A stretch of DNA of 64,000 bases. Source: SXOA01 sp051004015. Its GTDB lineage: Bacteria > Planctomycetota > Planctomycetia > Pirellulales > Pirellulaceae. The stretch spans positions 7,593 to 71,592 of the forward strand of contig JBPCKT010000127.1 of NCBI GenBank assembly GCA_051004015.1. Direction: 5' to 3'. Shown here piece after piece: positions 53,222 to 61,794 of the stretch. The notes beneath the pieces are model-generated. The model made no database searches. It had not been told where the DNA came from and saw only the letters and a program-made list of their open reading frames with translations. Both the position numbers and the translations under genes were made by a program. Numbering within the stretch: position 1 is the first letter of the stretch; every line of letters starts with the position of its first letter.

Positions 53222-54391
53222 CTACTCCTCATAGCTCGCCGGCCGCACATAGTCATTGGCGATCGACTGCTTGGGCACCACCACCGGCAGCGGCTGGGCA
53301 TCGAAGGGAATGCCTTCCAAGAGCCGCGGCTGCAAGAAGGCTTGGGCCTGGCCGGGAATGAGTTTCTTCACAGGGCCATAGGTTTCCATGAGCCGATGGA
53401 TGCCCGGGTTGATCTCAATCTTGCCGTCGTCCCGTGGGTCGCCGACGGAGTCAAAGGAGCCGATGCAGACCATGCTCTCCGTGCGGTCGTGGAATTCATA
53501 GGCTTCCACCCCCTTGTCGCGCAGGGCCTTCGTCAAACGACCGGCCTTGTCCCAGGCAATATCGATTTTGGCCATTCCCTCGTAGTCGCGCTGATTGGTT
53601 TTGTAAGGCTTGCCCGCGAGCTGGTCGAACTCCTTGGGCTTCATCGACTCCACGCCGCGGAACGAAGCCACCTTCACCGTGTATTTCCCAGGACATTTCA
53701 GCAGGCTGTACTTCACGCCTTGATTCAACTCCACAATGAACGGATCGAGCCCCTTGGCGGCGAAGAATTCCTCCGGCAGCAGCGGGTTGCGGGTGACAAA
53801 CGCGGCTCCCATCGGCCCCTTTTCCTTCTTCTTCAGCAGCTTGCCCGTCTCGCGGTACATCCCGCGAATGGTCGCCCAGGTTTGCAGTGACTTTTCCCCA
53901 GTCTTCTCGGGGTTCAACGTCTCTGGCTGCATCGTCTTGATGTTTTGCAGGGCCCGTTCGATTTCCGGCTGATCGACCGAATGAAAGTTGCCGACCAGGA
54001 CGGCGATCTCGTCCCGCTTGTAGGCATTTCTGTTCCGCATGACTTTTGCCCCGCCGAACCTGTTGATGCCCAGGCCGATTTCCGGGGCGCCCATATCAAA
54101 ATGCTTGCGGTAAACGAACGCCTGCAGGCGGTATTTCTGCCGCAGCTCGAGCACCAGGTTATGGGCCTGCTCTTCCGCGTTGACGCCGCCGGTGAAGCTC
54201 GTACACATGATCATCCACGGCCCGTGAGACTCGGTCAGCTCGTAGTCCTTATCCGGGTCGGCGTCCACCCCCTTGGCATAAGGGATGAGCTTGGCCCACG
54301 GGTGAGCTGCGACGGAGGAAGTTACCAGCACCGGCGAGGACAGAATCATGGCGGCAAGCAGAAACGGGCGAACGAGAGACGATGAGCGCAT
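53222..54391 (-). CDS. Exported protein with SPOR-like segments, unknown function
   Basis: 389 residues. Signal peptide MRSSSLVRPFLLAAMILSSP. Two SPOR-like beta-alpha segments are seen: IAVLVGNFHSVDQPEIERAL and SMVCIGSFDSVGDPRDDGKI, with an AFVYRKHFD strand earlier. SPOR domains bind denuded peptidoglycan, so a cell-wall-associated role is possible. ATG 54391 begins the signal peptide. No catalytic motif. Confidence 0.7.
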   Translation of the reverse strand: MRSSSLVRPFLLAAMILSSPVLVTSSVAAHPWAKLIPYAKGVDADPDKDYELTESHGPWMIMCTSFTGGVNAEEQAHNLVLELRQKYRLQAFVYRKHFDMGAPEIGLGINRFGGAKVMRNRNAYKRDEIAVLVGNFHSVDQPEIERALQNIKTMQPETLNPEKTGEKSLQTWATIRGMYRETGKLLKKKEKGPMGAAFVTRNPLLPEEFFAAKGLDPFIVELNQGVKYSLLKCPGKYTVKVASFRGVESMKPKEFDQLAGKPYKTNQRDYEGMAKIDIAWDKAGRLTKALRDKGVEAYEFHDRTESMVCIGSFDSVGDPRDDGKIEINPGIHRLMETYGPVKKLIPGQAQAFLQPRLLEGIPFDAQPLPVVVPKQSIANDYVRPASYEE

Positions 54392-54625
54392 GGCAGCCTC
54401 CAGTGTCGAAATGCGAGCCCGGAGAGGGCGAAACAAGCGGCGGGAAGGTAGCAAATCGCGCCGGCGGGACCAAGGGCAGTTCACCTGCGGGCTTTCGCTA
54501 GCCCGTTACACGGCAATTGCTGCTATCGTCGATTTTCTCCACGGGTTACACTGAATCGGTTCGCTGGAATGCCCCCCAACGGCAGCTCCGGCGAGTTACC
54601 TTCCGACTTCATTTCTCGATGCGCA

Positions 54626-56317
54626 ATGTCCACTGAACCCACGCAGCCCTCGTCCGATTCCCCCGCTCCCACGTCTCCCCCGCCGCGCCCGGCTCCGAAG
54701 CCCCACAGCGGCGGCCAGCGCGGCGGAGGCGGCCTTAGCGGCTTTGCCCAGGATGCCCTGAAAAGGGCCAAAGCGGTTTCCGCGTCCTCGGCCGTGGCGT
54801 CTCCGGCGACGGTCGAGCGGCCCGCGAAGGCCGCTGAACCGGCTGCCGATGCTGCAGCGCCTCAAGCCGCCGCGGCCGAAACTCCCGCGGCTGCCGCTCC
54901 TGCGTCTGCACCCCAAGCAAAGGGCCCTCCTCGCGGCGATCGCTCCGGTGGCGGCCGTCCTCGCCGAGAAGGAGATGGCCCTCGCGGACGCCGCAATGAC
55001 AAAGACGACGGCACCAACGACAAACCCCGCGAGAACCGTAACGAGTTCAAGCCGCCGCCGCCGATACCGATTCCCAACCGCCGCGGCCCCATGCCGGACG
55101 ACCTGCAGGCCGAAATCGACGCCGCCCTCGGCGGTCTTTCGCTGGAAGACATCGTCGGCGGCCAGGCCGCTGCCGCTCCCGCTTCCAGCCGGCTGGAAAA
55201 CGAATCACGGCACCGCGGCCAGGTAGTCGAGGTCCACGGCGACAACGTCTTCTTCACGCTTGGCGGCAAGAACCAGGGTGTCTGCTCCCTCCGCAACTTC
55301 GCCACGCCGCCGGAGCCGGGCCAGGTGATCGACGTCGTCGTCACCGGTTTCAATCCGGAAGACGAGCTACACGAGCTCACGGTTCCCGGCGGAGCCATCG
55401 TCGCCAGCGATTGGGGAGACATGGCGGAGGGCTCACTGGTAGAAGCCGTCGTTACCGGAGCCAACACCGGCGGCCTGGAATGCCAGGTCAAGAAAGTCCG
55501 CGGCTTCATCCCCGCCAGCCAGGTCAGCGTGTTCCGGGTCGAGAACCTTGGCGAGCTCGTCGGCCAGAAATTCGTCTGCGTCATCACCGAAGCCAATCAA
55601 GGCCGCGGCAACCTGGTCCTCTCCCGCCGGGCCGTTCTGGAGCGCGAGAAGGACGAGACGAAGAAGAAGACCATGGCCGAGCTCGAAGTCGGCCAGCTCC
55701 GCGAAGGGATCGTGCGGCGCATCCAGGACTTCGGCGCGTTCGTCGATATTGGCGGCGTGGACGGCCTGATCCACATCAGTCAGCTCAGTTGGGAGCGGGT
55801 GAAGCACCCCAGCGAAATCCTGCAGGAAGGGCAGAAAATCCGGGTCCGCGTGGAGAAGATCGATCAGGAGACCGGCAAGATCGGCCTCTCGCTGAAGAAC
55901 CCGGAAGAGCATCCTTGGATGAACATCGAGACCCGCTTCCCGCCCGGCACCACCATCCGCGGCCCGGTCACGCGGATCGCCCAGTTCGGCGCGTTCGTCC
56001 GAGTCGCCCCCGGCGTCGAAGGGCTGATCCACGTCTCCGAGATCGCCCATCAGCGAGTCCACAAGATCGAAAATTTTATTAAGGAAGGGGACGAGGTTGA
56101 AGTCAAGGTAATGACCGTCGATGCCGAGCAGCAGCGGATGGGTCTCTCCCTCAAGGCCACGCTCGCCAAGCCGGAGAAGGCCTCGGACAAGCCCAAAGAA
56201 GGCGAAGTGGAGGTTGACGAACCTCTCCGTCCTCTCGCCGTCCCCAAGCGCGGCGGCCCCTTGCGCGGCGGCACCGGCAAAGGGAGCGGCGGCGATCAGT
56301 TTGGGTTGAAGTGGTAG
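54626..56317 (+). CDS. S1-domain RNA-binding protein (ribosomal protein S1-like)
   Basis: About 563 residues. A disordered Pro/Ala/Arg-rich N-terminus (to about residue 185) precedes four S1 OB-folds starting near residues 186, 262, 348 and 432. The last two are classical (GIVRRIQDFGAFVDIGGVDG; GPVTRIAQFGAFVRVAPGVEG). The third and fourth keep the GLIHIS/GLIHVS ssRNA-binding pattern. It could be the S1 homologue or a related translation/RNA-decay factor. ATG 54569 is an alternative start. Confidence 0.85.
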   Translation: MSTEPTQPSSDSPAPTSPPPRPAPKPHSGGQRGGGGLSGFAQDALKRAKAVSASSAVASPATVERPAKAAEPAADAAAPQAAAAETPAAAAPASAPQAKGPPRGDRSGGGRPRREGDGPRGRRNDKDDGTNDKPRENRNEFKPPPPIPIPNRRGPMPDDLQAEIDAALGGLSLEDIVGGQAAAAPASSRLENESRHRGQVVEVHGDNVFFTLGGKNQGVCSLRNFATPPEPGQVIDVVVTGFNPEDELHELTVPGGAIVASDWGDMAEGSLVEAVVTGANTGGLECQVKKVRGFIPASQVSVFRVENLGELVGQKFVCVITEANQGRGNLVLSRRAVLEREKDETKKKTMAELEVGQLREGIVRRIQDFGAFVDIGGVDGLIHISQLSWERVKHPSEILQEGQKIRVRVEKIDQETGKIGLSLKNPEEHPWMNIETRFPPGTTIRGPVTRIAQFGAFVRVAPGVEGLIHVSEIAHQRVHKIENFIKEGDEVEVKVMTVDAEQQRMGLSLKATLAKPEKASDKPKEGEVEVDEPLRPLAVPKRGGPLRGGTGKGSGGDQFGLKW

Positions 56318-56376
56318 ACGCAACGAACTGCAAGTTACGGCAAGCCAAGGACGGCGTATGGTAGGATGACAGTGTT

Positions 56377-56601
56377 ATGGATTCATCCGAAGTAGTACAT
56401 TCCGATCCCGATATTCTGAGCGGTACGCCTGTCTTTCGCGGCACGCGCGTTCCAGTCCACGCGCTCATCGATTATCTTGAAGCCGGCGATCCGCTGGACA
56501 CGTTCCTCGACCATTTTCCATCGGTCCGGCGCGAGCAAGCAGTTGCTGCTTTGGAACTTGCCAAGAAGATGTTGGTGAGCTGTGCGGATCCTGCTCGATG
56601 A
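56377..56601 (+). CDS. DUF433 antitoxin
   Basis: 74 residues. The DUF433 pattern is clear: PDILSGTPVFRGTRVPVHALIDYLEAG, then LDHFPSVRREQAVAALELA. These small HTH-like proteins act as antitoxins beside PIN-like DUF5615 toxins. The gene overlaps the toxin gene by 20 bases, so expression is coupled. Confidence 0.85.
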   Translation: MDSSEVVHSDPDILSGTPVFRGTRVPVHALIDYLEAGDPLDTFLDHFPSVRREQAVAALELAKKMLVSCADPAR

Positions 56602-56905
56602 ATGCGTGCCGCGCCCGCTAGCCCGTGAGCTGGCCGCTCATGATGTTTGGACCGTACCTCAGATGGGATGGTCTGGTAAGAAGAACGGCGAATTACTCGC
56701 ACTCATGGCTCAGGCGGGATTTGCAGTCCTGCTGACGACGGACCAGAGCCTCCGCTTTCAGCAGAATCTGGCAGCGCACCGCATTGCCTTCGTGGTCATG
56801 CTGGCCGCCCGCAATCGCCTCGCCGATATCATTCCACTCATGCCGCAAGTGCATGCTGCTTTGGCGAGCATTCTGCCGGGAGCAGTTGTGGAAGTGGGGC
56901 CGTGA
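56582..56905 (+). CDS. DUF5615 PIN-like toxin
   Basis: 107 residues from GTG 56582. The PIN-like start RILLDECVPRPLARELAAHDV has the first acidic site; GWSGKKNGELLALMAQAGFAVLLTTDQSLRFQQNL holds the later Asp. Family members are presumed RNases neutralised by DUF433 partners. It is paired with the upstream antitoxin. Confidence 0.85.
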   Translation: MRILLDECVPRPLARELAAHDVWTVPQMGWSGKKNGELLALMAQAGFAVLLTTDQSLRFQQNLAAHRIAFVVMLAARNRLADIIPLMPQVHAALASILPGAVVEVGP

Positions 56906-57039
56906 GGGTAGGTCCACTGCATCCGCAGGTGGTGGTTCACCGTTCCTTGACCTGCCCCGCCTAATCAACCAAACTGGTATTATCCTGCCGGCCGCTGCAT
57001 CGGCCCATCCCACCAGAAGTTTACTCACCCTCCAGACCC

Positions 57040-58323
57040 ATGCTCATGCATCGTATTTCCCTCGCAGGCGTCCTTCTGTCACTGGCCTTGGCGTCCAAAG
57101 CTCAGGCCGAAAACTGGCCGCAGTGGCGCGGGGCGAAGCTGGATGGGGTGAGCCACGAGAAAGACCTGCCGGTGAAGTGGAGCAAGACCGAGGGAATGGC
57201 CTGGCGGCTGGAGTTGCCGGGGGCGGCGGGAGCCACGCCGGTGGTTTGGGGGGACAAGATTTTTCTGACCAGCGTGGATAGCGACAAGTTGGTGCTGATG
57301 TGCGTCGGCACGTACGGTAAGGAAATCTGGCGGCAGACGGTTTCGCAGGGGAACAAGGATGTCCGCGGCGACGAAGGGAATTCCGCTTCGAACTCCCCCT
57401 GCACCGATGGCAAGCACGTTTGGGCGATGATGGCCGACGGCGTGCTCGCCTGCTATACGATCGACGGCCAGGAAGCCTGGAAACTGCATTTGCCCGAGCG
57501 ATACGGCAAGCTCAAAATCCAGTTCGGCATGACCTCGTCGCCACTCCTCGACGGCGGCCGGCTCTATTTGCAACTCATTCATGGGGACGGCGACCCGGCC
57601 ACGCGAGAGGCGGTCGCCGTCTGTCTCGACGCCGCCAGTGGCAACGAAATCTGGAAGGTCGATCGCCCCAGCGACGGGAAGAAAGAGTGCGAGCACTCCT
57701 ACGCGTCCCCGACGATTTACCGGGACGAGAAGCAGGCCTATCTGCTCACGCATGGAGCCGATTACATCGTGGCCCACGACCTGCAAGATGGCCACGAGCT
57801 ATGGCGCTGCGGCGACCTCAACCCCAAAGGAAGCTACAACAACACCCTCCGCTTCGTTGCCTCGCCGCTGGCGGTCCCCGGCATGATTGTCGTCCCCTCC
57901 GCGAAGCAGGGGCCGGTCCTCTGCCTGAAGCCCGACGGCAAAGGAGACCTGACCGACAAGGAGGATGCCTTCTTCTGGCGGCGGCCGAAGGACACGCCGG
58001 ACGTTCCCTCGCCCCTCATTCACGACGGCCTGCTCTACCTCTGCCGCGAGAACGGCAACCTGATTGTGGCGGATGCGAAGTCGGGCGAGGAGTTTTATCA
58101 GGAAACCACGACCCGCGACCGCCACCGGGCGTCCCCGGTCTATGGCGACGGCAAGGTTTACCTCTGTGCCCGCAACGGCATTATCACCGTCGTCCAAGCG
58201 GGGAAGCAGTTCCAGATCTTGTCGCAGAACAATCTGGGGGAGCCGATCTCCGCCTCGCCGGCGATTTCCGGCGGCCGCCTTTACATCCGCACCTTCAACG
58301 CCTTGTACGCGATCGGCAAATAG
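57040..58323 (+). CDS. Secreted PQQ-binding-like beta-propeller protein
   Basis: 427 residues. Signal peptide MLMHRISLAGVLLSLALASK, then NWPQWRGAKLDG, a sequence typical of planctomycete PQQ-like propeller proteins. Repeated blades are visible (GEEFYQETTTRDRHRASPVY; GGRLYIRTFNALYAIGK). No dehydrogenase Cys-Cys or Trp-docking motif is evident, so the role may be structural or ligand-binding. It is followed 3 bases later by a small membrane-protein gene. Confidence 0.88.
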   Translation: MLMHRISLAGVLLSLALASKAQAENWPQWRGAKLDGVSHEKDLPVKWSKTEGMAWRLELPGAAGATPVVWGDKIFLTSVDSDKLVLMCVGTYGKEIWRQTVSQGNKDVRGDEGNSASNSPCTDGKHVWAMMADGVLACYTIDGQEAWKLHLPERYGKLKIQFGMTSSPLLDGGRLYLQLIHGDGDPATREAVAVCLDAASGNEIWKVDRPSDGKKECEHSYASPTIYRDEKQAYLLTHGADYIVAHDLQDGHELWRCGDLNPKGSYNNTLRFVASPLAVPGMIVVPSAKQGPVLCLKPDGKGDLTDKEDAFFWRRPKDTPDVPSPLIHDGLLYLCRENGNLIVADAKSGEEFYQETTTRDRHRASPVYGDGKVYLCARNGIITVVQAGKQFQILSQNNLGEPISASPAISGGRLYIRTFNALYAIGK

Positions 58324-58326
58324 CCC

Positions 58327-58710
58327 ATGTCGTCACGCACGATGCTGCTGATTATGACCGTCGCTCTGCTGGTGGTCGGGGTGTATCTTGTGACGCAGAA
58401 GGGCATCTCGGCCACCTACGCCGGCGGCTTTATTAAGGCGGGGCTGGTGACCGGTGCGCTATGGCTGGCGCTACCGCAGCTCACCAGTTTCTTCACCAAG
58501 ACCCCGCGGTGGCTGCTGATCGGCGGCGGGATTGGCATTGCCATCGCCACGCTGAACTGGCAGCTCTTGATCCTCATCGTCCCCGTGGTGGCCGCCCTGT
58601 GGTTCTTCGCTCCGCGGCTGTTGGCAACGGCCAAAGCCAAGATAGCACCGACGATTTCGGCGTCCCCGCCGCCGGGCCGACGAGCCCGCCGGAAGCGCGA
58701 GGCGGAGTAA
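58327..58710 (+). CDS. Small membrane protein, unknown function
   Basis: 127 residues with three predicted membrane segments (about 5-24, 33-50 and 64-97) and a basic, Pro-rich C-terminus (PPPGRRARRKREAE). It starts 3 bases after the propeller gene stop, so it is in the same operon. No recognised domain. Confidence 0.65.
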   Translation: MSSRTMLLIMTVALLVVGVYLVTQKGISATYAGGFIKAGLVTGALWLALPQLTSFFTKTPRWLLIGGGIGIAIATLNWQLLILIVPVVAALWFFAPRLLATAKAKIAPTISASPPPGRRARRKREAE

Positions 58711-58766
58711 AAGTACTCCTCACGCTCCGCGTGAGGAATTTCATCTCGCGGAGCGAGATGAGTACT
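58711..58766. repeat. Double-palindrome repeat R7, copy 1
   Basis: Two hairpins (CTCACGCTCCGCGTGAG at 58719-58735 and CATCTCGCGGAGCGAGATG at 58742-58760) lie inside an outer AGTACTC/GAGTACT pair. A second member of the family lies at 61734-61790, between ffh and rpsP. Confidence 0.8.
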
Positions 58767-58786
58767 ATTCTTGGACAAGCTAACGG

Positions 58787-59386
58787 TTAAACCGGCAGCA
58801 TCCCCCGCGCCGACTCGTATGCCGTAATCTTGTCCGCCACTTGCAGCGTGAGGGCGATGTCGTCCAGGCCGTTGAGCAGGCTGTGGCGGCGGGAAGGATC
58901 GATATCGAAAGAAAGCGAAAGCCCTGCCGCATCCGTGACTTTGCAGGTGTTCAGATCGATGGTTAGCTTGTAGCCCGGCTTGCTCGCCCGAGCGAACAGG
59001 TCCTCGACCTGCTCCTCGCTCAGCCGGATGGGCAGCACGCCATTTTTGAAGCAATTGTTGTAGAAGATGTCCGCGAAGCTCGGCGCGATCACGGCCCGAA
59101 ACCCGTAGTTCTCAATCGCCCACACCGCATGTTCCCGGCTCGACCCGCAGCCGAAGTTGCGGCGGGCCAGCAGCACGCTGGCCCCGGCGAACTGCGGGCG
59201 GTTCAACTCAAAGTCGCCCCGGGGCGTTGTCCCATCGTCCTCGTACCGCCAATCGAAAAACAGGAACGGCCCATAACCCGTCCGCTCAATCCGCTTGAGG
59301 AACTGCTTGGGAATGATCTGGTCGGTATCGACATTCGACCGGTCCAGCGCGCAGACGAGGCCGGTATGCGTGGTGAATGGCTGCAT
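58787..59386 (-). CDS. leuD: 3-isopropylmalate dehydratase small subunit
   Basis: 199 residues. LeuD isomerises 2- to 3-isopropylmalate with LeuC in leucine synthesis. Motifs: DRSNVDTDQIIPKQFLKRI, RRNFGCGSSREHAVWAIENYGF, and SFADIFYNNCFKNGVLPI. ATG 59386 is chosen. It is the last gene of the ffh-rpsP-trmD-rplS-yraN cluster, an unusual position since leuC is not adjacent. A perfect 26-base inverted repeat lies directly upstream (59396-59457). Confidence 0.95.
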   Translation of the reverse strand: MQPFTTHTGLVCALDRSNVDTDQIIPKQFLKRIERTGYGPFLFFDWRYEDDGTTPRGDFELNRPQFAGASVLLARRNFGCGSSREHAVWAIENYGFRAVIAPSFADIFYNNCFKNGVLPIRLSEEQVEDLFARASKPGYKLTIDLNTCKVTDAAGLSLSFDIDPSRRHSLLNGLDDIALTLQVADKITAYESARGMLPV

Positions 59387-59395
59387 GGTTTTCTC

Positions 59396-59457
59396 GTAGG
59401 ATGGGACTCCAGTCCCGTCCGTGATGATGCTCGGACGGGACTGGAGTCCCATCCTAC
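59396..59457. repeat. Perfect 26-base inverted repeat R8
   Basis: Arms 59396-59421 and 59432-59457 (left arm GTAGGATGGGACTCCAGTCC plus CGTCCG) are perfectly complementary, with a 10-base loop. It sits between yraN and leuD and within about 10 bases of the leuD start. Confidence 0.9.
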
Positions 59458-59461
59458 ATTG

Positions 59462-59890
59462 CTAACTAAACATCCCTTGAACTCCAATCGGCTCAAAGGC
59501 ATTCTTGTAGTGCTCAATCACGGGCCGCGATCTTCCCGTCGGCCAGGTGATGGCGACCACATCAAATCGCGCGCTGCATTCCAGCAAGTCGTGCCGTTTC
59601 ATGTACGCCAGCGCCAGCCGCGTCAGCCGCCGCTGCTTGTCGTCGTCCACTGCCTCGGAAGGATGGCCAGCGTCTTGGGAAGTGCGGGTCTTCACCTCGA
59701 CGAAGACCACGGTCCGCCCCTCGACGGCAATCAGGTCGATCTCGCCAATCCGGTCCCGATGTCCGCGGGCCACAATGATGTAGCCCAGCTTCCGCAGGAA
59801 CTTCGCCGCCGCATCCTCGCCCCGTTGTCCCAGCGACCTGGGCGCGAGCCAGGACTGGAACTTCGTTCGCAACTCTGCCAGCAGCGACAT
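59462..59890 (-). CDS. yraN: YraN/UPF0102 nuclease-like protein
   Basis: 142 residues. Restriction-endonuclease-like core: GQRGEDAAAKFLRKLGYIIVAR, GEIDLIAVEGRTVVFVEVKTR (PD-ExK-like acidic/Lys motif), and the C-terminal RFDVVAI. It is commonly encoded near rplS/trmD as here. Biochemical role not established. Confidence 0.92.
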   Translation of the reverse strand: MSLLAELRTKFQSWLAPRSLGQRGEDAAAKFLRKLGYIIVARGHRDRIGEIDLIAVEGRTVVFVEVKTRTSQDAGHPSEAVDDDKQRRLTRLALAYMKRHDLLECSARFDVVAITWPTGRSRPVIEHYKNAFEPIGVQGMFS

Positions 59891-59891
59891 C

Positions 59892-59934
59892 GGAATTCCC
59901 CATTCGTCATTCGGAATTCGTAATTCGAATTTCC
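59892..59934. repeat. Dispersed repeat R2, copy between rplS and yraN
   Basis: GGAATTCCCCATTCGTCATTCG then GAATTCGTAATTCGAATTTCC, the same family as 6009, 51932 and 53147. Confidence 0.75.
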
Positions 59935-59937
59935 TCC

Positions 59938-60339
59938 CTACGCCTTCGCCGCTTCCGTCCCCTTCGCTCCCTTCGCCCCCTTGGCTCCAGCTTCTTTCCG
60001 TTCCCGCAGCTTGATCGATTTGCCGACCCGGTCGCGGAGATAGTACAGCTTGGCGCGGCGGGTGACGCCGGATCGCTTGACTTCGATCTTGGCGATCTTG
60101 GGGGAATGCAGCGGGAACTTGCGCTCCACGCCTTCGCCCGAGACGATCCGGCGGACGGCGAACATCTCCCGCGTTCCCGAACCGCTGCGGGAGATGACCG
60201 TGCCCGTGAAAATCTGGATCCGCTCGTCCTCCCCTTCCAGGATGCGGGTATGCACGTCCACCGTGTCACCCACGTCGAACTGGGGGGGCTCCGCCTTCAG
60301 GCTCGTTTTCTCCACGAGCTCGAGAAACTTGTTGTTCAT
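59938..60339 (-). CDS. rplS: 50S ribosomal protein L19
   Basis: 133 residues. L19 stabilises the 30S-50S bridge. Core motifs: FDVGDTVDVHTRILEGEDERIQIFTGTVISR, REMFAVRRIVSGEGVERKFPLHSPKI, and KLYYLRDRVGKSIKLRE. The C-terminal Ala/Gly/Lys-rich tail (KEAGAKGAKGAKGTEAAKA) is an extension beyond the usual 115-120 residues. Confidence 0.97.
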   Translation of the reverse strand: MNNKFLELVEKTSLKAEPPQFDVGDTVDVHTRILEGEDERIQIFTGTVISRSGSGTREMFAVRRIVSGEGVERKFPLHSPKIAKIEVKRSGVTRRAKLYYLRDRVGKSIKLRERKEAGAKGAKGAKGTEAAKA

Positions 60340-60402
60340 GGCATCAACCTTTCTGCGTCAAAATTTCGCTTGCAAAATTCTAAGTGTCCGAAATGTAAGT
60401 AG

Positions 60403-60423
60403 CCGGAGGCCAACGGCCTCCGG
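60403..60423. repeat. Palindromic hairpin R9 between trmD and rplS
   Basis: CCGGAGGCC (60403-60411) and GGCCTCCGG (60415-60423) with a 3-base loop form a perfect 9-base stem. Confidence 0.75.
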
Positions 60424-60443
60424 GTCTTCGTGGTGCGCTTATG

Positions 60444-61127
60444 TTATTCCAGCAAATCCTGCCGCCGCTCGCGGGTCTTCAAATAACTCTGTTCCTGCCG
60501 CCAGCGGGCGATTTCCTGGTGGTCGCCGGAGAGCAGGACTTCCGGCACCGCGCGTCCGCGGAATTCGCGGGGGCGGGTGAACTGCGGAAATTCGAGCTGG
60601 CCGCTCTGTGTGCTAAAGGAATCGTCCTGGCTGCTCTGCTCGTCGCCGAGCACTCCGGGGATCAGGCGAATCACTGCGTCGATGACCACCATCGCCGCCG
60701 CTTCGCCGCCGTTCAATATGTAATCGCCAATCGAAACCTCTTCCGGCTGCAGCACGTCGATGATTCGCTGGTCGAATCCCTCGTACCTGCCGCACACCAG
60801 CACCAACCTCGTTTCCGCCGCCAGCCGCTTCACGTCCGCTTGATCGAGCCGCTTCCCTTGGGGGGAGAGCAGGATCAAACGTCCCACCGGCTCGGCCAGC
60901 TTCTGCACCGCTTCCACGCAGTCCACCACCGGCTCGACCTTCATCACCATTCCTGGGCCGCCGCCGAAAGGTCGGTCGTCCACTTTCTGGTGCTTGTCGG
61001 TGGTCCAGCGGCGGATGTCGTGCAGGTGCACGCTCAGCAGCCCGGCGTCAATTCCTTTCTTCAGCAAACTTTGGCCCAGGTAGCCCGAGAAAATCTCGGG
61101 GAACAGGGTCAGGACGTCAAATCGCAT
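60444..61127 (-). CDS. trmD: tRNA (guanine-N1)-methyltransferase TrmD
   Basis: 227 residues. It methylates G37 of tRNAs reading CNN codons. SPOUT/trefoil motifs: MRFDVLTLFPEIFSGY, DDRPFGGGPGMVMK, LVCGRYEGFDQRI, and SIGDYILNGGEAAAMVVIDA. ATG 61127 is chosen; the open frame continues upstream only through repeat R10. It sits in the canonical rpsP-trmD-rplS order (rimM is not present here). Confidence 0.97.
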   Translation of the reverse strand: MRFDVLTLFPEIFSGYLGQSLLKKGIDAGLLSVHLHDIRRWTTDKHQKVDDRPFGGGPGMVMKVEPVVDCVEAVQKLAEPVGRLILLSPQGKRLDQADVKRLAAETRLVLVCGRYEGFDQRIIDVLQPEEVSIGDYILNGGEAAAMVVIDAVIRLIPGVLGDEQSSQDDSFSTQSGQLEFPQFTRPREFRGRAVPEVLLSGDHQEIARWRQEQSYLKTRERRQDLLE

Positions 61128-61140
61128 GTTGCAAACCATT

Positions 61141-61242
61141 CTCGTTCCCAAGCTCCGCTTGGGAACGCACGCCCGGAAGCTCTGCTTCCCTTTCTCTCGA
61201 AGCGGAGCTTCGAGACTTGTGTTCCCAAGCGGAGCTTGGGAA
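61141..61242. repeat. Four-hairpin repeat R10 between rpsP and trmD
   Basis: Four stems in a row: GTTCCCAAGC/GCTTGGGAAC (61144-61166), GGAAGC/GCTTCC (61175-61189), CTCGAAGC/GCTTCGAG (61196-61214), and again GTTCCCAAGC/GCTTGGGAAC (61220-61242). The first and last are the same sequence with tcc or gga loops. Confidence 0.9.
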
Positions 61243-61252
61243 CAAGGCGACA

Positions 61253-61690
61253 TTACGTAGCCGCGCCTTCCGCAGCCGGCGCATCCGCGGCGGGGGCTTC
61301 CGCCACCACACCTTCCGCCGGGGCTGCCTCGGGAGTCGGCTCCGGTTCCGGCGGCTTCGGTGGCGGAATGTAAATGGCCGGCGCGGTGGGCCGATGAGTC
61401 TTGATCTTTTCCAGCGCCGCCTTCTGGGCTTCGGCGTGCGTCCCGTTCAGGCCGTACTTCTTGATCAGCGCGGTCGCCTTCTCCGAAGGCTGGGCCCCCA
61501 CCGAAATCCAGTAGGCGATCCGCTCCCCTTTCAGGATGGCGCGAGCGTCGGTGTCCCGCACCAGCGGGTCGTAGTAGCCGAGCTCCTCGATCACCTTGCC
61601 ATCCCGCGGGCAGCGCGAGTCAATCGCGCACAGGCGGAAGAACGGCCGCCGATGCCGCCCCATCTTTTTCATTCGAATGCGAACTGTCAC
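61253..61690 (-). CDS. rpsP: 30S ribosomal protein S16
   Basis: 145 residues. MTVRIRMKKMGRHRRPFFRL, VIEELGYYDPL, and RIAYWISVGAQPSEKATALI are the S16 core. A Pro/Glu/Ala-rich C-terminal extension of about 55 residues (PPPKPPEPEPTPEAAPAEG...) follows, longer than in most bacteria. Second gene of the ffh cluster. Confidence 0.97.
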   Translation of the reverse strand: MTVRIRMKKMGRHRRPFFRLCAIDSRCPRDGKVIEELGYYDPLVRDTDARAILKGERIAYWISVGAQPSEKATALIKKYGLNGTHAEAQKAALEKIKTHRPTAPAIYIPPPKPPEPEPTPEAAPAEGVVAEAPAADAPAAEGAAT

Positions 61691-61733
61691 GTAAAAACTC
61701 CTCGAAAAGTAAATTGAATTGTTGTGTCTTGAT

Positions 61734-61790
61734 GGTACTCATCACGCTCCGCGTGATGTCTTCCTCACGCGGAGCGTGAGGAGTACTTTT
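61734..61790. repeat. Double-palindrome repeat R7, copy 2
   Basis: CATCACGCTCCGCGTGATG (hairpin 1) and CCTCACGCGGAGCGTGAGG (hairpin 2), with outer GTACTC/GAGTAC. Same layout as 58711-58766; located between ffh and rpsP. Confidence 0.8.
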
Positions 61791-61794
61791 CTTG

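Noticed and set aside
61141..61242. Short CRISPR-like array
   Set aside because: The repeated GTTCCCAAGC units are hairpin arms with 3-base loops, not direct repeats with unique spacers; no cas genes are present.
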